From: CALBTQ01 sp036725605
Lineage (GTDB): Bacteria; Lernaellota; Lernaellaia; Lernaellales; Lernaellaceae
Reading direction: 5' to 3'
DNA length: 26,853 nt
NCBI GenBank assembly: GCA_036725605.1
Contig: DAIMDW010000048.1
Location: 1 to 26,853 of the forward strand
The notes under the pieces were generated by a model. It saw only the letters and a program-made list of their open reading frames with translations, made no database searches and was not told where the DNA came from. Positions 15,959 through 21,765 of the stretch are shown here, piece by piece; position 1 is the stretch's first letter; each line of letters begins with the position of its first letter. Both the position numbers and the translations under genes were made by a program.

Positions 15959-17725
15959 ATGAAACGTACACTCGTGGTTTTGATGGCGGTTGTGTTGGTT
16001 GCCGGCGCCGGCGCGGCGTGGGCCGAGTACGGCGAATGGGCGCTGCAGCAAAGCGACTGGAACTACAACAACGTGTTGTTGGGCGTGGACGCGCCGACCG
16101 AGGACGTCGTCTATATGGCCGGCGTGTGGTCCGACAACATTTCGACCTTCAAGTTCATTTACAAATCCGAGGACGGCGGCGCGACGCGCGACTGCATTCG
16201 GCAGTGGACGATGTCGCCCGACCCGGAAAAGATGTGCGACATGCTGCACATCACCGACGTGCGCACCTCGCTGTGGATGCTCGACGAAAACAAGGGCTTC
16301 TTCGGCGGCGCGGGCGTGTCCGACGATTGCATCAACGGCTTCGGGCCCTCGATCGGAGCGCAGATGACCTGCCTGATCGTTTGCGCGATGACCATCGGCC
16401 CGTCGATCTGGGTGACGACCGACGGCGGCGAAACCTACAGCGACGCGAACATCCCGGCGGTGACCGGCAAGTCGGTGCAGAAGATCTTCTTCGCCAACGA
16501 TACGGTCGGCTACGCCGGCGGGTTGGACGGCTATCTGATCAAGACGACCAACGCCGGCAACAAGTGGACCAACCTGCCCGACCTGACGCAGTGGTACACG
16601 ACCGGCGAAGCGTCGATCAACGACATCTTCTGCCTGGACGCCGACACCTGCTACCTGGCCATCGGCGAATGGGATCCGGACGAACCGGAGAAAAATCTCG
16701 AAGGCCGGGCCGCGGCCGAACACTTCGTCCATCGCATGATGCTTTCGTCCGACCCGTCGTACCGCAACGACTACTGGCTGACCCGCGCGCCGCAAAAGGG
16801 CGACAAGTACGTCAGCGGCGGCATCCTCAAGACGACCGACGGCGGCCAGACCTGGGAAGTGCTGCACCAGAGCGCGAAGGAAGGGTACGACGTCGTGCGG
16901 TTCATCAACGAGAGCGAAGGGTGGATTTTGGGCAACATGTACGTCGCGCCGACCGGCAAGGACGGGGCGAAGAACGTGCTGGCGATGCTGCACACCACCG
17001 ACGGCGGCGTGACCTGGGAAAACTACGTCGGGCATCTGCCGGCGGAATTCACCGGGCTGTCGGGCGGCTGGTCGCCGTCGAGCATCGAGTTCTTCAACGA
17101 GGACTTCGGGTTCATCCTCGGCTACGGCGCGCGGATTATGAACTACGGTCCGGCGTTCCTGTACACCTTCGACGGCGGCGAGACCTGGACACAGGATACG
17201 GCGGCGGCCGCGCTCAACGCCGGGCAGCTCGACCTGCATTTCGTCAACGGCAAGGTGGCTTACAGCGTCGGGCTGTACCTCAACCTGATGCGCTACACGG
17301 GCGCGAACACCCCGCCGGTGGCCGACGCGGGCGAGGATGAGGAAGTGAACGACGGCACGATCGTCCAGCTCGACGGCAGCGGCAGTTACGATCCGGACGG
17401 CGACGATCTGACCTACGCCTGGAGCCAGGTGAGCGGACCCAGCGTGATCCTGCTGCACGAGGACACCGTGTCGCCGACGTTCATCGCCACCGAAGCGGGC
17501 GACGTGGTCATCCGGTTGATCGTCAACGACGGCGAGGAGGACTCGCAGCCCGACACCGTGACCGTCACCGTGCTGCCGGTCGGCGATGACGACGACGATG
17601 ATGTCGCTGACGACGACGCGGCCGACGACGACGCGGCTGACGATGACGAGGACGACGACAACGTTCTCGACGATGACCAAGGCGACAGCGACGATGACGA
17701 CGATGATGATGGGTGCGGTTGCTGA
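15959..17725 (+). CDS. Secreted Asp-box (BNR/YCF48-like) beta-propeller with PKD domain and Asp-rich GCGC tail
   Basis: 588 residues. Type I signal peptide 1-22 (VVLMAVVLVAGAGAAWA) without a lipobox. Residues ~30-445 contain six Asp-box turns (SEDGGATR 70, TTDGGETY 153, TTNAGNKW 196, TTDGGQTW 292, TTDGGVTW 346, TFDGGETW 403), which fits a six- or seven-bladed propeller like photosystem II stability/YCF48 or sialidase folds. Residues ~452-540 form a PKD domain (PPVADAGED, SGSYDPDGDDLTYAWSQVSG). Residues ~542-584 are mostly Asp and the protein ends Gly-Cys-Gly-Cys. No sialidase catalytic set is visible, so a binding or structural surface role is likelier. The start is fixed by GGGAGGAG seven bases upstream. 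A strong terminator lies 130 bases downstream. Confidence 0.85.
   Translation: MKRTLVVLMAVVLVAGAGAAWAEYGEWALQQSDWNYNNVLLGVDAPTEDVVYMAGVWSDNISTFKFIYKSEDGGATRDCIRQWTMSPDPEKMCDMLHITDVRTSLWMLDENKGFFGGAGVSDDCINGFGPSIGAQMTCLIVCAMTIGPSIWVTTDGGETYSDANIPAVTGKSVQKIFFANDTVGYAGGLDGYLIKTTNAGNKWTNLPDLTQWYTTGEASINDIFCLDADTCYLAIGEWDPDEPEKNLEGRAAAEHFVHRMMLSSDPSYRNDYWLTRAPQKGDKYVSGGILKTTDGGQTWEVLHQSAKEGYDVVRFINESEGWILGNMYVAPTGKDGAKNVLAMLHTTDGGVTWENYVGHLPAEFTGLSGGWSPSSIEFFNEDFGFILGYGARIMNYGPAFLYTFDGGETWTQDTAAAALNAGQLDLHFVNGKVAYSVGLYLNLMRYTGANTPPVADAGEDEEVNDGTIVQLDGSGSYDPDGDDLTYAWSQVSGPSVILLHEDTVSPTFIATEAGDVVIRLIVNDGEEDSQPDTVTVTVLPVGDDDDDDVADDDAADDDAADDDEDDDNVLDDDQGDSDDDDDDDGCGC
17585..17710 (+). repeat. GAY tract encoding the Asp-rich tail of the Asp-box protein
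   Basis: Units of Asp-Asp-Asp-Ala-Ala and longer Asp runs are coded by mixed GAC and GAT, immediately after the PKD domain and before the terminal Gly-Cys-Gly-Cys. The DDDAA/DDDVA rhythm closely resembles the tract inside the DUF4382 lipoprotein at 19164-19304. Confidence 0.85.
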
Positions 17726-17854
17726 TAACGCGGAACGGCGAATTTCGATTGCGGAATGCGGAACGGCCAATACGCAATGTTGGATGACGAAGGGAGGGTG
17801 CGGCGGAACCGGCATTGAGCCATTATAAAATCCCGAGTACTTTCAATAAAAAAT

Positions 17855-17890
17855 GTGGGGCGGCGGCATGAGCGTCGCCCCGCGTTTTTT
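17855..17890 (+). terminator. Rho-independent terminator after the Asp-box protein gene
   Basis: The stem GGGGCGGCG (17857-17865) pairs with CGTCGCCCC (17873-17881), with one G-U pair and a seven-base loop. It extends by two further pairs and is followed by six T at 17885-17890. Confidence 0.8.
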
Positions 17891-18130
17891 AAGTTATGCC
17901 GACTGGAACGGTCGGACGAGCTCGCGAAAAAAAGTACCTGAAAAACAATATTTTCACTTTTCTTTTTTGTAATCCATAGAGTAATATTGCCCCCAATTGG
18001 GGATTCATTCCAGGAAGCAACTGGCATGACCGACGCAGGACGTAAATCACCCACCCCACATCGTGTGGTGCAGGGGATATGCGCCGGTGTCGTTCATCAA
18101 TATTACAACCAACCATAAGGGACATAAGAA
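17891..18130 (+). other. Leader/promoter region of the small lipoprotein gene
   Basis: With 17726-17854 this makes a 405-base gap without a convincing gene. Beyond the terminator, the 240 bases hold a perfect 12-base palindrome CCCCAATTGGGG (17991-18002, a possible operator) and a short hairpin CCACA-TCG-TGTGG (18056-18068) in a GC-rich segment. No riboswitch consensus fits, and no promoter pair is good enough to call. AAGGGAC at 18117 is the likely ribosome site for the ATG at 18131. Confidence 0.4.
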
Positions 18131-18412
18131 ATGAAGAAAATTCTGCTGATCGCGTTGTTAATCGCAGTCGTGGCCATGGCTTTTGCTTGCGCCAAACAGC
18201 AGACCGAGCAGGCTTCGGAAATGGCTCCGCCGGCTCCGGCCGTCGAACAGCCCGCTGCCGATGCCGCCGCTCCGGCCGCCGATATCGCTCCGGCTCCGGT
18301 TGAGCCCGCTCCGGCCGTTGAAGGCGCCGCCCCGGCTCCGGTTGAGCCCGCTCCGGCCGCCGACGCTCCGGCTCCGGTCGAGCCCGCTCCGGCCGCTCCG
18401 GCTGCCAACTAA
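18131..18412 (+). CDS. Small Ala/Pro-rich lipoprotein
   Basis: 93 residues. The signal peptide MKKILLIALLIAVVAMAFAC ends in a lipobox (AFAC, Cys20), so the mature protein is lipidated. The rest is Ala, Pro, Glu and Val with three near-identical APAPVEPAPA units (about residues 55-92), coded by tandem near-repeats of GCTCCGGCTCCGGTTGAGCC. It has no folded domain and probably spans or stiffens the periplasm like other Pro/Ala-rich lipoproteins. It lies alone between two terminators, so it is monocistronic and probably well expressed. Function unknown. Confidence 0.8.
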   Translation: MKKILLIALLIAVVAMAFACAKQQTEQASEMAPPAPAVEQPAADAAAPAADIAPAPVEPAPAVEGAAPAPVEPAPAADAPAPVEPAPAAPAAN

Positions 18413-18434
18413 GATTTTTTCTTCGATGAATATA

Positions 18435-18468
18435 GGGCGAGCCCCCGGAGGCTCGCCCTTCTTATTTT
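18435..18468 (+). terminator. Terminator of the small lipoprotein gene
   Basis: A perfect 9-bp stem, GGGCGAGCC (18435-18443) with GGCTCGCCC (18450-18458), with a six-base loop and then TTCTTATTTT. It is separate from the opposite-strand hairpin that follows at once. Confidence 0.85.
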
Positions 18469-18475
18469 AAAAGGA

Positions 18476-18507
18476 AACGGCTCCCCGGGGTGGGCGAGGG
18501 AGCCGTT
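18476..18507 (-). terminator. Terminator of the DUF4382 lipoprotein gene
   Basis: A perfect 10-bp stem, AACGGCTCCC (18476-18485) with GGGAGCCGTT (18498-18507), read on the minus strand 17 bases after the stop and followed there by TCCTTTT. Convergent genes thus each have their own terminator within 75 bases. Confidence 0.8.
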
Positions 18508-18524
18508 CGTTCGCGCCGTTGCGG

Positions 18525-19649
18525 TTACGGCTCAGTGGTCATTTCGATCGGCGTTGCCGCCAATTCTTCCCCGGCGGTCACTTCCAGGCCGGCCTGCACG
18601 GCGGTCTGATAACCGTCGGCCGTCACGACCAGATCATAGGATCCGGCGGGCAGCGCGCCCAGGGTGAAGGAGCCGCCTTCGCTTACGATCGCCGAGTTCT
18701 CCGCATCGTCGAATGCATCCTCCTTGGCTTCGGGTTGATACGTGCCGGAGCTGAACGCGTAAACCACCGCGCCGATCTGCAGCGGCAGGACCGAGCCGCC
18801 GATGCTGCCGGACTGTCCGGCGTTCACCAGGCGCACGGTGGGCCGCATCATGTACTTGCCGTTGCCGGTCTGATGCACGGATTTACGCACGTCGAAGTCC
18901 ATGATCAATTCCAGCGGTTCGCCGGGGACCAACGTGAACTGGTTGGTCAGGCGGATGCCGTTGTTGCAGCCGCTGGGGATGGTCAGCGCGCTTTCCTCGC
19001 CGTCGATGACGATGCTCGGGGGATTTTCCTCGCAGTCGAACATCAGGCGAATTTGCGAGTACAGGCCGGCCGGCAGTTCCTCGTCGGCCAGCAGGGCGCT
19101 GACGTTGTTTTGCAGTTCGAGCAGGTTGTAGCGGGTCGGATCGAAGTCGAGGTCGATCCATTCGCCGTCGCCGTCATCGTCATCGTCGGCCGCATCGTCG
19201 TCGGCCGCATCGTCATCGGCGTCTTTGGCATCATCGTCATCGGCCACATCGTCATCGGCCACGTCGTCATCGGCCACGTCGTCGTCGGCCGTATCGTCGT
19301 CGCCCGCATAATAAGGTTCGGCCAGATGCACGCGGATCTGGGTGAGGGTGATGTACACGGCTTCTGCTTCGTCGACCGGAGCGTCGATGAGTTTGAGCAG
19401 GAACGGAGCGGTGAACGATAGATCGTCGTCGCCGGTTACGTCGTCGTCGTCGAGCGCGTCGTCATCGTCACCGGTCGCGTCATCATCATCGCCGGTTGCG
19501 TCGTCGTCATCGCCGGTTGCCGCATCGTCGTCGTCGCCGGCGGCATCGTCGTCATCGTCGGCGGCGGACGAACCGCTATCGCAGCCGATGGACCACGCCA
19601 CCAGTACCAGCAACAGGTTGATGAGAATGACTTGGAGATACTTGGGCAT
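18525..19649 (-). CDS. DUF4382 lipoprotein with Asp-rich linker and carboxypeptidase-regulatory-like C-terminus
   Basis: 374 residues. The lipobox WSIGC gives lipidated Cys23. Residues ~31-76 are an Asp-rich linker with GDDDDAT units. DUF4382 spans ~82-275: LKLIDAPVDEAEAVYITLTQ, then YNLLELQNN, LPAGLYSQIRLMFD, LTIPSGCNNGIRL and DFDVRKSV. A second Asp-rich tract (~116-162, ADDDV units) is inserted inside the domain, in what should be a loop after the first strands. Residues ~280-370 are a CarboxypepD_reg-like beta-sandwich (GSFTLGALPAGSYDLVVTADGYQTA). It is an outward-facing or periplasmic envelope protein; DUF4382 proteins have no established activity. AAAGGAGGG lies seven bases before the ATG. 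A GEMM-I riboswitch in the leader implies cyclic-dinucleotide control. Confidence 0.85.
   Translation of the reverse strand: MPKYLQVILINLLLVLVAWSIGCDSGSSAADDDDDAAGDDDDAATGDDDDATGDDDDATGDDDDALDDDDVTGDDDLSFTAPFLLKLIDAPVDEAEAVYITLTQIRVHLAEPYYAGDDDTADDDVADDDVADDDVADDDDAKDADDDAADDDAADDDDDGDGEWIDLDFDPTRYNLLELQNNVSALLADEELPAGLYSQIRLMFDCEENPPSIVIDGEESALTIPSGCNNGIRLTNQFTLVPGEPLELIMDFDVRKSVHQTGNGKYMMRPTVRLVNAGQSGSIGGSVLPLQIGAVVYAFSSGTYQPEAKEDAFDDAENSAIVSEGGSFTLGALPAGSYDLVVTADGYQTAVQAGLEVTAGEELAATPIEMTTEP
19164..19304 (-). repeat. GAY tract inserted within the DUF4382 domain
   Basis: Repeats of Ala-Asp-Asp-Asp-Val/Ala (about 47 residues, mostly Asp) interrupt the domain between HLAEPYYAG and EWIDLDFDP. 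The repeating unit suggests expansion by tandem duplication within a surface loop. Confidence 0.85.
19422..19562 (-). repeat. GAY tract encoding the N-terminal Asp linker of the DUF4382 lipoprotein
   Basis: Several copies of Thr-Gly-Asp-Asp-Asp-Asp-Ala follow the lipidated cysteine after a seven-residue Ser/Ala stretch. It is the same placement as in the M19-like lipoprotein at 11350-11502. Confidence 0.85.
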
Positions 19650-19654
19650 TGGTG

Positions 19655-19704
19655 TCCCTCCTTTCGGTCGTTTCGTTTGGAGGGAACAGTCGCGAAACTG
19701 TTCC
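19655..19704 (-). promoter_or_regulatory. Riboswitch expression platform: switching hairpin and Shine-Dalgarno-sequestering arm
   Basis: On the transcript, GGAGGGA of the ribosome site (19655-19661) is exactly complementary to TCCCTCC upstream (19679-19685). The TCC at its 5' end overlaps the 3' arm of a perfect 8-bp hairpin, GGAACAGT (19697-19704) with ACTGTTCC (19683-19690). The 5' arm of that hairpin also contains GGAAC, which can close the aptamer's outer helix. The alternatives are mutually exclusive, the usual layout of a translational riboswitch. There is no T run, so transcription termination is unlikely. Confidence 0.6.
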
Positions 19705-19782
19705 TTCGGCAGCCGAGCTATCTACGTGAGACCTCTGGCTTTGCGTCCCCGCCTCGCGACGGGTTTGCCTTTATCGTGGAAC
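19700..19782 (-). promoter_or_regulatory. GEMM-I riboswitch aptamer (predicted cyclic-di-GMP class I)
   Basis: Read on the minus strand, the conserved core is present in order: AAAGGCAAACC (19762-19772), a stem CCCGTC/GGCGGG capped by the GNRA tetraloop GCGA (19748-19763), GGGACGCAAAGCC (19737-19749), a short P3 hairpin, and a CTCGGCTGCCGA tail (19706-19717) like the tetraloop-receptor strand of known members. GTTCC (19778-19782) can pair with GGAAC (19700-19704) as P1. The base matching the ligand-contacting G20 of the Vibrio Vc2 aptamer appears to be G, which favours c-di-GMP over the cGAMP variant; this assignment is inferred by eye. It lies in the leader of the DUF4382 lipoprotein gene. 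The remaining AT-rich ~185 bases (19783-19968) probably hold the promoter, but no clear pair is seen. Confidence 0.85.
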
Positions 19783-19968
19783 TTCTCCACCGTATGAATA
19801 TGTCATCGGCGATTGAGCGGTCGAACTCAACAAAAAAGATTCCATATTTACATATTCATGCATTATTCATTACAATATGTTGTATTTAATTGAAGGAAAA
19901 AATCATTGGATCAGCCTGATTTTTTGAATAGTTAGGCCAATTAGCACCGAAGCTTTTCTACTCGCCGA

Positions 19969-20556
19969 TTAAACTTTCCATTCAAATTCAACCCGGCGAT
20001 GAGGTTTGTCGATCCAGTAATTCGGATAAGGCGGGCTGGAATCGCTGGACATAAAAAGAACGGCGGTGTTTATCTCGCTATGGGGAAAATGTTGTTTCAT
20101 ATACCTTGTGGCGATTTCCAACGTTCGTCCTGATCTTGAAATATCATTCACGAGCAAAATTTTTTGATACGAATTTCCATTATTGGGAAAAGATCCGCAA
20201 GGTTCCGGAAAAGTGAGATGTTGGCCTTCATCGCCCCTTTTTGCTTCCATCCATAAATTGTGCAAAATAATGGGTTTGCTTTGATTGCCAATAAACTTAC
20301 GGGACAACCACTCTCCGATCATGTTGCCGCCGGGAGAAATGGAGAAAATGGCGTCTGGTATAAACTTATTTTGCTTGATTTTCAAAGACAGCAAATTCGT
20401 CATATAATATTGATCTCTAAGAGGAATTGTCTCGTATGAACGAATTACTTCCTTCGCCTTTTTCTCTAATTTTTGGTAATATAGTTTCGTTGATAACCAC
20501 GTTACGAAAACCGTAACAATAATCGAGACAACTTCAATTACTGGAAAATTCTCCAT
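19969..20556 (-). CDS. Membrane-anchored phosphoribosyltransferase-fold protein
   Basis: 195 residues. An N-terminal transmembrane anchor at ~8-25 (VVSIIVTVFVTWLSTKLYY) is followed by a type I phosphoribosyltransferase-like domain. ILLVNDISRSGRTLEIA (~133-149) is the PRPP-binding loop, with Asn-Asp in place of the usual two acidic residues. DAIFSISPGGNMIGEWLSR (~68-86) matches the early PRTase strand and Gly-Gly turn. Neither a purine nor a pyrimidine PRTase identity can be assigned, and a membrane-tethered PRTase is not a salvage-enzyme layout. It has a good ribosome site (AAGAAGGCGG). It is AT-rich and isolated among GC-rich genes, so probably transferred. Possible roles include nucleotide signalling or defence, but that is a guess. 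Confidence 0.7.
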   Translation of the reverse strand: MENFPVIEVVSIIVTVFVTWLSTKLYYQKLEKKAKEVIRSYETIPLRDQYYMTNLLSLKIKQNKFIPDAIFSISPGGNMIGEWLSRKFIGNQSKPIILHNLWMEAKRGDEGQHLTFPEPCGSFPNNGNSYQKILLVNDISRSGRTLEIATRYMKQHFPHSEINTAVLFMSSDSSPPYPNYWIDKPHRRVEFEWKV

Positions 20557-20675
20557 TTTTTCCGCCTTCTTAAAATGGGATTATTGAGTTAATCTATATA
20601 CCAAGAAAATTGTAAAGTTTCTATAGTTATTGAAAAAGAGAATCCCTAGGTTTTATTTTAGTGAAAAAATGACAG

Positions 20676-21584
20676 CTATACGTAGCGCACTTCGGCGAAG
20701 CGGCGCTGGAGCGCGTGGCGGATTTTGTACTTCGGATGACCGAATATAACGGCCAGGCCGGGCTGAATTTTTTCCGGCAAAGCGTATTTCCGGCGCAGAT
20801 CTTTACTGTATTTGGCCACGTAGCCGGGCAGGCCGAGCATGCAGGCGCCCAGGCCGAGGGCGACGCCCGCGTTCATCGCGTTGGTCGCGGCGATGTACGC
20901 GTCGGCCGGGTCCGAGGCGCTGGAGGCGTAAAAAAACATCGCGGCCGGCGCGCTGTAGAAGAACCAGTCGACGCCCTTCTTTTCCAACTCGAGGTACTTG
21001 TCGATGATCGGCACGATGAACAGCTTGAAGGCGTCGACGCCCTCCTTGCCCATCAGCGGACGCATGAGCGCGAGCATCGGCGCGGAGAAGAACCACTTCA
21101 TTTTTTCCATGGCCCGCAGTTGGTCGTAGGCGAACTGCCGCACCTTGGCCGGCGTATCGAAGACCAGCGTGCTGACCTCCGACGGCGGCACGCCCATGGG
21201 CGAGGTGGCCGCGGCGGCGATGATCCGCTCGAGCATCTCGCGCGACACCGGCTGGTTCTTGAACTCGCGGACGCTGCGCCGCGACAGCAGCAGGTTGTAC
21301 AGGCGTTCGTAGTCGGCGCGTTTGGCGGCGGGGGGAAGATCGAGCACGTCGGCCGGATGCAGGTCGCGTCCCTCGACGGTGATCGCGCCGGTCGGGCAGA
21401 CGCTCAGACACGAACCGCAGCCGATGCAGCCGAAGCCGCGCGTTTGATCGACGCGCACTTCGCCGTCGGCCAGGTACAGCGGATACCCGCGGCACACGGC
21501 CACACACGCGCCGCACACGTTGCATTTTTCCCGATCGATCCTCACCGTCGCCGCTTGCGGACACCGTCCCCATTCCAACGCCAT
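20676..21584 (-). CDS. Nitroreductase-family protein with N-terminal 2x[4Fe-4S] ferredoxin domain
   Basis: 302 residues. Two four-cysteine cluster motifs open the protein: CNVCGACVAVC (Cys21, 24, 27, 31) and CIGCGSCLSVCP (Cys53, 56, 59, 63). A nitroreductase-like FMN domain follows, from ~95 to the end: LLLSRRSVREFKNQPVSREM carries the Arg-Arg-Ser-Val-Arg FMN phosphate motif, and AAAATSPMGVPPSEV and LGLGACMLGLPGYVA are also typical. Such fusions are cytoplasmic and occur in anaerobic or strict-redox metabolism, taking electrons from ferredoxin to reduce an organic substrate that is unknown here. I choose ATG 21584 because AAAAAGGAG precedes it; an upstream in-frame ATG at 21623 adds 13 unlikely residues. 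It is divergent from the ABC importer operon, with a shared 181-base control region. Confidence 0.85.
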   Translation of the reverse strand: MALEWGRCPQAATVRIDREKCNVCGACVAVCRGYPLYLADGEVRVDQTRGFGCIGCGSCLSVCPTGAITVEGRDLHPADVLDLPPAAKRADYERLYNLLLSRRSVREFKNQPVSREMLERIIAAAATSPMGVPPSEVSTLVFDTPAKVRQFAYDQLRAMEKMKWFFSAPMLALMRPLMGKEGVDAFKLFIVPIIDKYLELEKKGVDWFFYSAPAAMFFYASSASDPADAYIAATNAMNAGVALGLGACMLGLPGYVAKYSKDLRRKYALPEKIQPGLAVIFGHPKYKIRHALQRRFAEVRYV

Positions 21585-21765
21585 GGCCGCTCCTTTTTTC
21601 GATGTGTAAATAATAATGCTCATGCCAGTATAGCGCGTCGGGGGAATTTTGAAAGGGCGCGCTCTTCGGCTGAAAGTATGATTATAAAATAACTACACCA
21701 TTTGACATCGGCGGCATTGTCCCGCATGGTGAACTTATCCGCGAATAGACGGGACGGTAATCATC

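Noticed and set aside
15776..17815. 679-codon minus-strand open frame
   Set aside because: It is antisense to the Asp-box protein, whose signal peptide, repeats and ribosome site are convincing.
17991..18110. Possible second GEMM riboswitch before the small lipoprotein gene
   Set aside because: GACGCAGGACGTAAATC looks superficially similar, but GGCAAACC, the GNRA-capped helix and the ACGCAAAGCC core are missing.
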